Shown: piece by piece, positions 22,378-34,569 of the stretch
Layout: the number at the start of each line of letters is the position of its first letter
Position numbering within the stretch: the stretch's first letter is position 1
Source: Toxorhynchites rutilus septentrionalis
Taxonomy: Eukaryota; Arthropoda; Insecta; Diptera; Culicidae
DNA: 64,000 nt
Assembly (NCBI RefSeq): GCF_029784135.1
Contig: NC_073746.1
Coordinates: forward strand, 97,681,015 to 97,745,014
Direction: 5' to 3'
The notes under the pieces: generated by a model
The model's input: the letters and a program-made list of their open reading frames with translations, nothing else
Database searches by the model: none
What the model was told of the DNA's origin: nothing
Position numbers and translations under genes: made by a program

Positions 22378-23520
22378 CCATACGAATAAAACCCAAATTT
22401 CTGCATTACTCGAGAACCGAATGTAAAGAAATTAGACATATGAAGGTTTTAGGATGCAATAAATGTTTGTATGGTAATTAGGTCTCTGCCATACAAATGA
22501 AAGACATTTCTGCACAACGCGAGAATTGATGAAGCAAATGAAACCAAATTAGGCATATGGAGGTTTTAGGGTGCAATAAATGATTCTAGGGTGGTTAGAC
22601 ACTCCAGCCCCTTTTCTAAGGGGGATCTGCCATACAAATGAAACAAAAATTTCTGCATTACTCGAGAATTAATCAAGCAAATGTGACGAAATTAGGCATA
22701 CGAAGGTTTTAGGATGTAATAAATGCTTCTATGGTAGTTAGACACTCCACCAACCCTCCCCCCCACTCTCGAAGAGGGAGCTGCCATACAAATGATACAC
22801 AAATTTCTGCATTACTCGAAAATTAATCAAGCAATTGTAACGAAATTAGGCATATGGAGGTTCCAGGGTGCAATAAATGTTGCTATGGTGGTTGGACACT
22901 CCATCCCCCTTTCTTAGGGGAGGTGCTGCCATACAAATGAAAAACATTTCTGCATAACTCGAGAATTAATCAAGCCAAAATTTGGCATGTGGAGGATTTA
23001 GGGTGCAATAAATGTTTTTGAGGTGGTTAGACACTCCACCCTCCTCTCTAAGGGGGGACAGGCGGTCTGTCATACAAATGAAAGACATTTCTGCATAAAT
23101 TGAAAATTAATCAATAAAATGGAGCCAAATTGGGCATGTGAAGGTATTTAAATACGAGAAATGTTCCTATGATGGTATGGTCCCGTAAAAATAATACACA
23201 TATTTCAACCAAACATGACAATTGAAAATTTTTCGGAAAACTCTGAAAATTGGAAAATTCGGAAAATTCAATTCGCATATGTTCTACAATTAGATAGTGA
23301 CAAGAGTTGTTAGTTCATTTGATGTTTGCGCTAAGGAAATTGATTTTTGTTCGAAAATGGAAACGGATTTTAATGTGATGAAACGCACTTCTATATCTTG
23401 TTCTATCTATATAAAAAAATGGATCACCGAATGTGTTGATAAGAGCAAAACTCGAGAAAGGAATTGTCTGATTAAGGGCTGTCTTTATTTTATCATATTT
23501 TCTGTATCAAAAATTTATTC
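22378..23520 (-). mobile_element. VNTR-bearing dispersed element, copy B (inverted)
   Basis: This is the reverse-orientation copy of the family at 13288-14632. Five or six ~142 bp units run from about 22390 to 23140. They are followed by the shared GGAAAATT block and the leader (CATATGTTCTACAATTAG near 23276, AATGTGTTGATAAGAGC near 23430). The (CAGA)n tail end is missing, so the copy is truncated on its left side. The leader keeps a partly open plus-strand frame containing LVHLMFA and KLIFVR, also present in copy A on the corresponding strand. Confidence 0.7.
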
Positions 23521-23695
23521 CATGTAATGGAAAAACATGTTATTTGCAAGTGGTTGAAAAATCTTGAACGGGAATTGTGTCTGAAAATAATCTGATATTA
23601 TAATAAAGTTTTGATAGAAGTACTAGAAATTTTACAGTAAAAGGTAATTTGAAAGGGTAGATTTGAAAATCAATCAATGAACAGTTCTGCGCAGC

Positions 23696-25340
23696 GTTGC
23701 CAATGTTCCAGTTTAAACTGGATTCTTCCAGTTTTTTTCCTCGATCCAGTCATCCAGCTGAACCCTAAAATCTCCCAGTTTTTTGGAATATTGTCCAGTT
23801 TTATCCAGTTTTTTTTATATGTATGCTCTAGTTTTAACCATTTTATGTAAAATAAATTTACAATGATAAATAATACCTCTCCCTTTACCTTCCTATGCCT
23901 TGAGCAATTTTATTTTTTGCCATTTATCGTTCAATTTGGATCGATCATTCTTTTCTGACACAGTCAACTCAGTGTTGCATGTGGTGAAAATATACTGTTT
24001 TTCAGTTGTGTTTTATCTACCTTATGGACTTTTGCGACAGGCGAGGTTGTTATTTGGTTCTTCTCATTTCGTTTAATTCGTCGGTGTTATGTCGAAAATG
24101 CTAAAACAAAGAGCTTTTTCCAAATGCTGGAAACTTATCAAACTACTTCAAAACAGGGTATCACTCCATTTTTATCTTATTCAACAGCCTACCCAAGACG
24201 CAACGTGCTACACTGTGTTTAAATTATATAAATACCAGACGTTCTAGGTCCTCCAAACCATTCTGAAGTTCAGATCAATTGATCTATCTTTTCATCCACT
24301 ACTGGTACAATGTTCTTAGCAAGAAAACCTACCCAAAATAGTTCATAGAGCCCGCGTTTATATAGAGCTTTGAGTTTATATAAACATCAGATGTTACAGA
24401 TCCTTCAAATCATTCTGAAGTTCAGAAGGTCATAGAGTGAATAGTCTCCATTGACTTTAATTGATATGAATATAAAACCCAAGTAACCATGCTTCCGTTT
24501 ATATCAAATGGATATTAGTTTCTCATGGTCACTCAAAGGAATTTTAGTTCTAAATATCATTCAGTTTATGCATAATCTAAACTCCCCTAAAGAGCTAATA
24601 GCATACTTTGCATAAAATGCATATGCACCATAGTGCTTAGTTTGCAAGAAAGCATTTTTTCAAACATACTTTCCCGAGTAAGAGGAATATTTAAGAATAT
24701 TTTGATCTTGATACCAAATTTGGTTTGGACAAGTCTGATATAAGAAGTAAATTACCAATGAATAATTTTTTAAAAAATGAGAAAAATAGTTTCTCAATAC
24801 AAATATTTGATTATTTCAATACCAAAGTAATAAACATGAGCAGTATAGTTTTGGCATTGAATGTGCTTATTTGAGTATTGAACCAATATTGTGGGAAGTT
24901 CTTTGTGGCATTTTTCTCGTGTCTCATACTAATCCGTATTTTTTTAGATATTGAACTATTCGCAGTTTTGCAACGATCTTCTATCAGCGATTTTATGGAC
25001 ATGAAGCTATAATACGAGACACTTCAAGTTATGTTCCGTCCTTCAAATATTGTTTTACAGTAATAACAGTTACTAGAGGCGAATGAACTGCAAAGCTTAA
25101 AGTCTCGTAAAACAAAGAATGGAATGTAATTACAGTTATAGTTTTATGAACTACATATAAACACTGCACTAAGCTTCAAGGAAAATTCTAATTCTATTTC
25201 TCAAGCATTGAATGGGTAAAAAAATTATTTTAGATAAATCATAACCGATCTTCCTAAAATAAAATGGTTTTACAGATCCAGTTTTCTTCCAGTTTTTTTA
25301 AGAGCAATCTTCCAGTTTTTTGAAAAATAATATTGGCAAC
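23696..25340. repeat. Region between GTTGCCAAT ends with CCAGTTTT repeats
   Basis: GTTGCCAAT at 23696 is matched by the inverse ATTGGCAAC at 25332-25340. Next to both ends are runs of the direct motif TCCAGTTTT, at least five on the left and three on the right. Internally, TTCTGAAGTTCAGA occurs twice (about 24262 and 24416). It looks like a mobile element of about 1.65 kb, but the inverted ends are short and no target duplication was resolved. No coding sequence was seen. Confidence 0.4.
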
Positions 25341-25469
25341 CCTGGTCCTGCGATTAGACCCATGAACGTGCGCTTAGTAAGAAAACGTGGATGTGATAAC
25401 GAAAAGTTTTGGGCGGAACGAAGTTTGGCTGGTCAGCTAGTTGTATATAAATAGGCAGCCATGCCATGC

Positions 25470-25690
25470 CAAACCGGTAGAGTGGTTCTCAGATTTTCGT
25501 CGAAAGTGGTAATTTTGTTCTTTATCGCGAAACATTAGACCCGTATTTTTTAATTTTTTCATTAGGATGTCTATTTTCATTTTAGGGTGGTCCGAAAAAT
25601 CTATTTTTTTCACTTTTTCCCAAAAATAACTAATGACAATAAAGAACAAAACTATCACTTTTCATGGAAATATGAGAACCACTATATCAG
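25470..25690 (-). repeat. Fragment of AT-rich dispersed repeat R3
   Basis: Inverse-orientation match to 37380-37560 and 56590-56735. Shared phrases include ACGGGTCTAA near the middle and GCGATAAAGAACAAAACT. Confidence 0.6.
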
Positions 25691-25744
25691 TTTGGCATGA
25701 AATGGCTGTATATACACGAATAGTTAAGAATTCGCCTCGTTTAA

Positions 25745-25973
25745 CAATCCTATACTCGCGCGAAAAATCGTAATTTATGTACTCTAGACTGTGCGCGTCT
25801 TTGTGATATTTCTATTATGTAGTTTAAGGCGTTATTGGTATTTATTCATATAGTTGAGTGAAAAAACTCCAGAAAATATATTTTCTTGAACTTTATTAAG
25901 TTTTGATAGGCATTTAATTTAGCCACCTCATTGATGCTCGGTCTGTCAGAGCTATACGCGAGTATAGGAAGGT
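25745..25973. mobile_element. TTAA-flanked MITE (piggyBac-type ends), copy 2
   Basis: Intact TTAA flanks both ends (25741-25744 and 25974-25977). The ends are CAATCCTATACTCGCGCG and its inverse CGCGAGTATAGGAAGG, matching the MITE at 6122-6317. It contains the same CGGTCTGTCAGAGC motif near one end. It is non-autonomous. Confidence 0.8.
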
Positions 25974-26423
25974 TTAATCTATGTAACTGAGCCTGTAAAA
26001 ATAAACGCATTTCTAAAAAAAATAATGAAGTAATCAGAATGAAGTTCCGTGTAACACGTGTTTATTTTGAACTTCGTAAGCATCTCAATGAAACAACCAT
26101 TACACTGAAAGAAGTAATTAGTAATTTTGTTCAATATTTTGGTAAATACTACCATTTCGCTAGTCGTTGTCTACCGTACTATTTATTGGTGCACCTACAA
26201 GAAAAAATAGTAAACACATATGTCAAGCACAACCACGATTCGTTGGGGGTGTTTACATTCTAAACAGTTCAATGAAATCAACATTTGTTTTTATTTGTAT
26301 TTCCCGAACAATCTTTACAATATTTCCACTTTTTTTTTCACACGGTATGCAATATTAATTTAATCCAAATCTTCTTACCAAAAGGATGATTGCTCCCTTA
26401 TTATACGCACGTATTAGAAATAT

Positions 26424-26520
26424 TGGGTTGCCCGAAAAGTAATTGCCGATTTTTCATTGCAAACAAAATACAATTTTTTATACATAGAATGAACGCGTAA
26501 AGACCATTTTAAAGCTTAAA
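26424..26520 (+). repeat. mariner-type terminal sequence fragment
   Basis: The sequence TTGGGTTGCCCGAAAAGTAA followed by TTGCCGATTTTTC resembles the left terminal region of common insect mariner elements. No transposase frame follows, so this is a solo end or a MITE. The right boundary is undefined. Confidence 0.45.
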
Positions 26521-27489
26521 CTTTCAAGTTTTGGAATATTTTACGAACAATGGGCTCAACGTGTTAATGTTGATGATTTCATTAGAATTTCTCAACCTAT
26601 GGTGGGAAGAGAAGAGGCATATTGGATTAGTGAGATGCAAAGTGTTCTACTAAAATATTGAAGGTTGCATTCAAGATAAGACCGCGTATGAGAACCACTA
26701 TTAACGCAGGACTACAGAATTACTTTATTCAATTCGCTTGTTTATCAGTTCGTCTAGAGAGGAAGTAGAAAGGTCGATAGCATGCCGCTGTGTTTGTCTT
26801 CAAGTACCATGTCCAACCACTGTAACAGTTTTAACGATGAACATCAGGGCTTCGTCACACCCACCTTTTATAAAGACAAACAGTGATGGCCAAACAAAGA
26901 GGCTTCAGTCGACATTGTGACATTCCCCGCTTTGAACCGATCCACGATTTTTAAATTGTAATTGCTACAAGAAGCACAAATGAAAGGCATAGGTGCTGAA
27001 GAATACCTGAAAATGTGGATCGAGTAAGAGTGTCAATTGAGCAGTCATTGAGACGGTCTGTATGCAAATATGGTTTTGCTGCGCTTTGATTTAAAGTTCC
27101 GCCCCTACAAAATCATTTTAACACAAGAATTATATGGACTTGATCATGCCAGTCGCAAAAATCATTGTGAAGAAATGCTCCAGACAACCCACGCGTTTTC
27201 ATAAATAATAATGAGGATCGCTTCCATCTGAGTGGGTGGAAGTTTAAGCATCCGTTTAAGCATTCAAGACCGATTCAGCGTGTGGAACGATTTCGCTTTT
27301 GAAGTTTGTATCGAACAAAACCATTGAGTGCGATATCAGCATTAGGTGATACTGATGACTGCTCGCTAGTTGGAGCGGGACTGAGTCCGTACGAATGAAC
27401 GCTGTATTTACATTTCTTGTGAGCGATTTACGCTCGCCTTATTCGCTGTGGCAAATTAAAATAATATCTAATGGCTACACCCAAGGTGC

Positions 27490-27922
27490 AGGTAGGTAAG
27501 CACAAACATACACAGAACAAATGTATGAGGAAATGAGTGTGCTTCAAATTTTTGTTAATGTAAACCATCCAGGGTTAGGGCCATCCAGGGTTAAGGCACA
27601 CCAAATGGACTAACAACGCTTGTCACTATGTAATTGTAGAACATATGAGAATAGAATTTTCCGAATTTTCCCTTTTTCCTTCAGTGTTTTCCGAAAATTT
27701 TCAATTGTCATGTTTGGTTGGAATATTTTTGGTTGACATATGTTTAATATTTTTATGGGACCCCCCCCCCCCCATTCCAGATTTTCCATTTTATTGTACC
27801 CTAAAACCTCCACATGCACAATTTGGTTCCATTCGCTTGATTTTTTTTTTCGAGTAATGCAGAAATTTGAGTTTCATTTGTATGGCAGACACACCCACCC
27901 CCCTCTCTAATGGAGAGAGCAT

Positions 27923-27965
<43 letters not shown>

Positions 27966-28235
27966 TGGAGAGTCTAACCACCATAGAAACATTTATTGCA
28001 CCCTAAAACTTTCAAATGCCTAACTTGGTTTCATTTGCTTGATTAATTCTCGAGTAATGTAGAAATTTGTGTTTCATTTCTATGGCAGCCTCCCCTTGGA
28101 GAAGGGGGAGGGGTCTCAAACTATCACGAAAACCTTCCCCGGCCCCAAAAACCCCTACATACCAATTTTCATGTCGATCGGTTCAGTAGTTTCCGAGACA
28201 GAAATCCATTTATATATATATAGAAGAAGATAAAA
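27490..28235 (+). mobile_element. VNTR-bearing dispersed element, copy C
   Basis: Shares with copies A and B the AAATGGACTAACA...CTTGTCAC leader (about 27603), the GGAAAATT block, two ~142 bp-type units (one expanded by a GA microsatellite) and the 3' end AGACAGAAATCCATTTATAT. Upstream at about 27510-27575 it also matches 36880-36940 (ACAGAACAAATGTATG). That suggests the full element is longer than the VNTR part. Confidence 0.65.
27923..27956. repeat. (GA)n microsatellite
   Basis: An uninterrupted AG run followed by a G-run, within a VNTR unit of copy C. Confidence 0.95.
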
Positions 28236-28239
28236 TTTT

Positions 28240-29180
28240 AAAAAATCCTCCTTCGCAAAGTCTCACTAACGCTTGAACATTTGTTCGTCGTGGATCACAA
28301 AGCAGGTACATGTAAACATGTTTGATTGATTGGTTTTATTGTCGGTTTTATTCACTCAACAAAATTGTTCAAAAAACATGATTCTATGATTATTTTTGGG
28401 TTTATGTGTCCCGTTTTTATTCTTGAACTATTTGGTCAGCCTAGGCATAACCAATCATGTTTTACTCACTACCGAAAAGGAAAGTATATGAAATAGTCTT
28501 TAACAGGAGTTTCCAAATTAATGCTCCACGAAATTATAGCAAATGATCCCGCTTGAAAATACACCTTGAAAAAAACATTCTTTAATTTAATTTCACTGGA
28601 CATATAGAATTTATCTTGTTTACTCCGGGTTAGATGCCGTGTAACTGCGACGCGCAACCAAAGAAAAGTTGTCTCCAGTTGGGTAATGTCAATGCAAATA
28701 GGATTTGTTTCATTGATTAAACAATGCAATCCATCAAATGTTTTTGCTCTGCTCTGCCATGAAAAAAAAATCTGAATCTATAGGTCTATAGAATAGGTAA
28801 AAAAAAACTTCCTGGTAGTTCCTTTTTGTTATTTTATCAATTTTTTTTTTCAAATTGAGACTTCTGCATATTTTTTTGAATGTTGTTTTTTCTTGATTGC
28901 CTCAGTTTCAAAAACGCCACATCATTCATAACATGATGTTAACTCATAACATGATCACATCAAATCAAAACAGTCTTTAGATGCAATTGAAAAATTTTCT
29001 TACAAATCACTAGATAGAAATTAGCTTTAAAGCATTCAAAGCGTTTGATGACCAGGATGTACCGAATTCGATCTAAATATTATAATTCAGGAAGTGAGAC
29101 TGTGACAGTGAATAAAAAAAATTAAAAATATTGAGTAAAAATAAGAGTTGATAAAAAGTTCATTTCCACTACCAGTTCCG
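28240..29180. other. No gene seen
   Basis: AT-rich DNA with T-runs. The 86-codon minus-strand frame near 28470-28730 has no recognisable feature. Confidence 0.45.
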
Positions 29181-29329
29181 AAACATAGTTGGCGCACCGT
29201 GTAACAAGATATTTATTGGCATTTTCCCAAACCTCAAAACATGCGTTTGGCAATCCAAGCGTCACTAAGATAAAATACGATTTCCCAATTACTCGCCTAA
29301 ATCCCACGACAATTTTTGGCGCACTGTTC

Positions 29330-29697
29330 TTCACCTCTCTCTCGATTGCATATTGTCTAACATCAGCTCTTGCCACAACGTCACACGAGCGGAGAGGAAC
29401 CGATCGTGTTTTCCAAGACCACATAACTCTCGGAGATATCAACATAAATTTATGTTACGGCACGAAAGCTTACACGAGAGCAAGATAAGATTCTGACGGA
29501 GTGCGTGTGCAAGGGAAGAGAACCGAAAGATCCATCCGCGCCGCCGGCGGAGGTGTATGTGTGGGTAGCGCAAGGAATCTTCGGCCAGCAGCTGACTGGC
29601 AAGAGTGCTACGAGCACTACTACAAGGATCTTCGGACAGAGTAGAATCGAACTGCAACCAAGGGGTCTGCCAGCTGTGGTGCAGCTGCACACGTTGC
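29330..29697 (+). other. Candidate host exon (weak)
   Basis: This GC-richer block contrasts with its AT-rich flanks. A plus-strand frame without an ATG (about 29505 onward, EPKDPSAPPAEVYVW and similar) runs up to a good splice-donor match at CGTTGC|GTAAGT (about 29697). Overlapping minus-strand frames are equally open, so coding status is unclear. It could be a non-coding exon. Confidence 0.2.
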
Positions 29698-29764
29698 GTA
29701 AGTTTTCGAGAAGGGAGCGTGGGAGTTTGCTGGTTTGTGGGAAAGTAATACCCGTCGATTAACA

Positions 29765-31200
29765 ATAGGAATGAAATATGCGCGTTATATGTTCTATTGA
29801 CGTCAATTAAACACCATTCATTGGTGTGATTTCATTGTATAACCTACATTATTTTATAGTTGACTTCAAGAATTTTAACTTAGGAGGAATCCCAGCACTA
29901 CAAAAATATTATTCGTAAACGTTCTTTATTAACAAAAAAAAATGATAAATTATTCTTTCCTATATCGGTATTGTTCATGAAAAAACTACGCTAATCATGA
30001 AATTATTCTTCCATAAAAATAATCAATTAACCTCGTAGAAAAAAAAATTGATAGCAGCTGCGCCAACTGCGGGTAGAACTCCTTGGCAACGGTCCCAAAA
30101 TAAAAGTTTTAATCTCCTCAAAATTCTAATGCGCACCCGAATAGACAATCATCAATTGTCCAACCATTTTGAAGAAGACCAACGAAGAAAAAACACGCGT
30201 ATATTCCATCACAACCCCTCTCGATGGTAACAAATGCGCAAAATAAAGACCCATCAAACGAAATTTATCACGGCTCAGACAAAAGTGCGCAATTTCCTGG
30301 CGCAGATTCATGTGTCAGCCTCATGACCAGAAGGGTGTCTTAACTTCCCCCTACAAGACGCGCTCGCTTTTCTTTTTCCGAGGAAGTAGGAAGCTATTGT
30401 TCTTTTCTTAGGATAGAATAAATTTTCCCTCCCTATTCTGAAGCCGAGAAACCGGAGGAACTGGTTCTACCTGCAGGAAACCGGATTTCGGAAAGAAGCC
30501 CCTCTTTCTTCTACCACACGGTGATTACTGTTTATTCCGAGTTTTGAAGACACTAGAAAGAAGTTGAAAAGGAATTACTGAAGCTCGGCGCGAGGGTTGC
30601 ACATTGAGGCACCCTCCGTGGGGTGAAATGCGAGTGGTTTGTCCCTCGTGGGATAGAAGACATGCCTTGCTAGCCCGGTCGGTCCACTTGTAGACGCATA
30701 TGTGTGTGCGAGGGAGAACGACTGGCGCATTTGAGAGAACGAGCTTTTGTGGAGTGTTGTTGCATAAGAAGAAGCATGCTTCATTGCGTGGCAGGAAACA
30801 GAGTTGGGCCAACGTTTTATTCTGTTCGAATAATTGAGAGCAGAGTTTCGATTATAAATAATTGAACCGATGGGTTTTACGGGTCCCTCTGTTGTGTAGT
30901 AACATACAGGTTTATATGACAAGCGCTGGTTTTACCCAAACGAAGATGATGATATGAAACCATAAAATATTATTTCGAATTTCGAAGTTTTAATAAATGT
31001 TCTAATTTAAAATACAAAAGATCTGTTCAGAAGAATTGTTTCTTCAATTCTGTTTCTGTTTTTGATCATTGATTTAATTAATCTAGATGTTCTTCTGAAG
31101 TATTTGTTATCAAATACCATAAATATTAGCGAAGTTATGTTCTCTTTTATAATCAATAAAAGGTACACGAGTTTTCACCTAGCTACTACTGCAACTATAT
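29765..31200. other. No gene seen
   Basis: AT-rich until about 30300, then mixed composition (30330-30830) with purine-rich stretches. Minus-strand frames of about 100 codons there have no family features. Confidence 0.4.
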
Positions 31201-31504
31201 TGTTGTAATTAGAGATGAAACGGATATCCGGTAACTATCCGGTATCCGACATATTCAGCCAATATTTGCTGTCCGGCCGGATACGGGATAGTGATCTACT
31301 ATCCGGTCGGATACCGGATATGAGAAAAAAAAATCAATAATTTTTCATTAAAACAGAATAAATATTTCTTTTCTAAAAATTAAAGTAATATGAACATATA
31401 ACATTAATTCATCAACACTATTACTTTTATAAAAAGTCACAGGAGGGTTATGTCCGAGACACGACCGCATAATTGACGTAGGATTCCGTTAGGTTATCTG
31501 TTGA

Positions 31505-31760
31505 TTTTGGATAATTACATCGTTAAACTCTTTGATAATGATTAGGTGGACCTGAAAAGGACCGTTTTGTTTGGTTATTGGGTATTGTTTGTTCATTCCA
31601 CCAGTGTTTAACGGGTGACGATGACAGAAGGATGATAAACAGTCGTTGGATGGTGCGTATCAGATAAAGGATACCGAAGTGGAACGAGATATGATGAGAA
31701 CCGCCCTCTATGATCCTAGACGAGATGCCTCTTGTGATATGTATCGATGAAATAAAGAAA
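31505..31760 (-). promoter_or_regulatory. Histone-mRNA-like 3' processing signal in a repeat
   Basis: On the minus strand, CAAAAC is followed by GGTCCTTTTCAGGTCC and CACC. This fits the histone mRNA stem-loop (six-base stem with one mismatched pair, TTTC loop, A/C-rich flanks). About 13 bases downstream is ATTATCAAAGAG, like the purine-rich histone downstream element that pairs with U7 snRNA. No histone coding sequence was found upstream. The same arrangement, more decayed, is at 21676-21910. Confidence 0.5.
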
Positions 31761-32179
31761 AAAAATTCACCAATGTAATATAAGATAATTATCAATACCG
31801 AACACAATTATCAATTTTTCTTATCAGTAAAAACATGTTACTTTAATATAGGGAAAATATATTTGAAATGGGAAAGGTAATTTTCTTTTTATTAATTTTT
31901 ACTTTCTGATTGTTTATTCAACCCAATGCGAATTTTAATTGGACTAACATTACCTAATACTATATGTACTATATGTAGTGAGACTCTATGTTGTACGGAA
32001 AAGGGTTAACACAACGGCTATCGTATACAATTTTACACCTACCCTTGTGCTGAATTTTTCACAATACACGATCGGACATTGATATGGAGTTTCACGAAGC
32101 AACCAACATTAAAGTTCCAAATTTAAATTTTATTTGCTAGAATTATTCGTATCACTCTTCTAACTTGCAATATAAAAAT

Positions 32180-32360
32180 GACCCCGACTTTCATGTATTT
32201 GCAATGCCGATTTCCATCAGGCAGCTTGGTTTTGATGTCTCTGTTTGGGAACACATCTCAGCGGGAGCAAAAGCTCCCCCTACTTTCATGTATTTGCAAT
32301 GCCGATTTCCCCTAGGCAGCTTATTTTTGATGTCTCTGTTAGGGAACCGCCGCATGTGTC
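32180..32360 (-). repeat. Two reversed units of the 110 bp repeat
   Basis: CATGTATTTGCAATGCCGAT occurs twice, 101 bp or so apart. Each is followed by a GGCAGCTT...GATGTCTCTGTT block and a GGGAAC motif, the inverse of the array at 17691-18240. Confidence 0.75.
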
Positions 32361-33427
32361 GTCAATTTCGACCAATCAGAAGTGGGTATTTCCGTTAGGA
32401 TAGGGGTTGAGATTTTTCAATTGTTTGATAGTTAGTTTCATGATATATATTATTTTATTCAATATAAAAAATTGTTATGGAGTGCCGAAATCGATTGACG
32501 CAAAAATTTCATCAATCCATCATGAAATGACTGAGCAATAAGCGTTTGAAATTGGACAATTTTCGCGATGTGCTCGATTCTCGATTTTCAATTTGTACCC
32601 CAATATGTTCCCGAAAGACGTAATCCTACGTCAAGAAAAATTCAACCGATCGATTACGATTTGTTTTGTACACCAGACAGAGAATTCAGAACCTTCAGAG
32701 AATAGTCTTTCACTGTGAACACTACTGCAAGGGGCTGAAAGATAAGCTCTAGCAAACCTTGCCAATAAGGGGTACTGCTTAGAGGTTAATGACCACCAAT
32801 GTAAGTAAAGTGATTGCGATCGACTCGAAATGCTTTCGAATAACGGTCATTTCGTTAGCAATGGGATTTTTTTCTAAACACGAAGCAGACTATCATTTTC
32901 CTTTGCTACTTCGTTGACACTATCCCAAAAGTTGTCGTGAACTTCGCGTGTAAGGTTTAATTCAGTTTAATTTTTTTTTGTTTCGTTTAGTTTGATTTGA
33001 GACGAATTAAGTTCAATCTCACTCAGAGTACCATCCCAGAAGATAGTTCCAAGTTTTTTAATCTTGAATGAAAATAATTGATTGATGTTCACTGCATATA
33101 TGAATTCGTAGTAGTTACTCTTATTCGACTAGCATTAAAATTATTTCAATATACTCACAAAAATTTCATCATAGAAAATCCTTCACAGAAAAAATCTCTT
33201 CGATATTCCTTGCAGAAAACTCTATACTCTATACGGAAAATTCAATCATAGTTCATTATCCTTATGTAAAAATGTGTTCATTACTCCCTAAAAAGTAATC
33301 GTTTATTTGCTTCATGCCCACATGCAGATTTTCCCAGTTTCGTATTCACGAATAAAAAGCCGAATATCCGGCTGCCGGATACCCGTTATCTGGCCAAACT
33401 ACTATCAGTTTCATCACTAGTTGTAAT

Positions 33428-33990
33428 GCATCTGCCTAAAAAATAAGATGTTCTGGTTTAATATTCGCAAATCGAAGTTTATGAGCAATTAAATTAAAAC
33501 TAATGAGCCATAATTAAGAATAACTTAGCGCTTCATTTTCATTGAATCAATCACAACTGGAGCAACCAGATTACAACACCTGTTATGGATAAAATGGAAA
33601 AAATATTTAAATGTTCTAGTTTTGCTGAAGAGTTTGATTCACTCCGAGTAAAAAAAAAGCTGCTTGGTCTCAATCCATTATGACGTTTAAAAAAAGAGCT
33701 CCTCAAGATTACCGATGATCTTCTAGGAAATTACAGCGAACACCTACTTAAAACTGGTATAGACGCCAACTCGATAGTTTCGAAGCCGATGATACGTATT
33801 CGACGTACTTTTAGGATATATTAGAAAAATTAATTATTTTTAGTAAACTTGTAGATTTTGTTTATGACCCATTATGTTCAATCATTTGTTGTCGTTTCGA
33901 TGCTAATTTCAATATGCTTCTCTCAAAAAATTCTAGTTATCATTGGCAATAACTGAGAGAGTTGATGATCACAAGCTTCACGATCAAAAT
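33428..33990. other. No firm gene; one broken open frame
   Basis: A frame from an ATG at 33585 runs 79 codons to a TAG at 33822 but has a TGA at 33681. The residues on both sides look protein-like (LLKITDDLLGNYSEHLLKTG). I cannot assign it. It could be a relic of a gene or of a transposon. Confidence 0.3.
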
Positions 33991-33999
33991 CATTTGCCA

Positions 34000-34265
34000 T
34001 AGACAGGAACAGATGATAATCATCTCGTACCAGGTCCGGACTCCGAGGTTGACGAATAAAAACCTTTTTACCATGATCCCGGTTCTTCTAGCGAGTCACC
34101 AACAATGTATGCGCCCTTCCATTGTCCTGAATGGAACACAATTCCACTTCTATTGACCAATGCTGGCTGCTTTTCAATCTTAATTTCGTACCGTGCTGGT
34201 CCAAATTAAAAGTTTGACCTTAGGGAAGCAGCTCATAGTAGACTTCGTAGATGGTAAATGGAATC
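34000..34265 (-). pseudogene. mariner transposase C-terminal fragment
   Basis: Reading the minus strand from about 34265, frames give YYELLP, then a segment corresponding to the mariner block with IQDNGRAHT (second catalytic Asp region). Next come LVTR and PRSPDLVRDDY, matching the mariner SPDLAPSDYH region that holds the third catalytic Asp. Frameshifts occur between the pieces. mariner transposases are about 345 residues and use a DD34D triad. Here only about 80 residues remain. Confidence 0.7.
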
Positions 34266-34569
34266 CACGAATCGGAAATTGTTCGTAATCGGCCGATATA
34301 GTAGCGCGGACATGAACACAATTTTTGCCGCCTAGCTTGCGTTTAAAAAAAACTATGGAAAGTGCATAATTTTTTCTTTGTGGACATCCATTTTCCTCTA
34401 AGACGCAATTTTCAAAAAAAAAGTATATGTGAGAAGTGGTATCCAATACACCACCGCATTTTCGACACTTGTTTATCGTTCGAATTTAATTTTTATTTAT
34501 CATTAGTAGAAAGTTTAGAATGTTCCGAAAAATGGTCCTGGTTTTGTAGCAGTAGCTGAAGATGGTTGA

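Larger units (their letters stand above)
31473..32634. mobile_element. TTGACGTAGGA-TIR element nested in hAT (E2)
   Basis: The ends are TTGACGTAGGATT at 31473 and its inverse at 32634. Read inversely, the right end continues ACGTCTTTCGGGAACA and GGGGTACAAATTGAAAA, matching the left end of E1 (17366), so the two copies are in opposite orientation. It carries the histone-like 3' segment (31505-31760) and two units of the 110 bp repeat. No transposase was recognised. Confidence 0.65.
31210..33419. mobile_element. hAT-like non-autonomous element
   Basis: The ends are TAGAGATGAAAC and the inverse of TAGTGATGAAAC (11 of 12 positions). They are flanked by a perfect 8 bp duplication GTTGTAAT (31202-31209 and 33420-33427). 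An 8 bp duplication with T/CA-type short inverted ends is the hallmark of hAT elements. Near both ends, motifs such as TATCCGGT and GGATACCGG are repeated, as subterminal transposase-binding sites often are. No hAT transposase or RNase-H-like fold is encoded. A second element (31473-32634) is nested inside. Confidence 0.8.
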
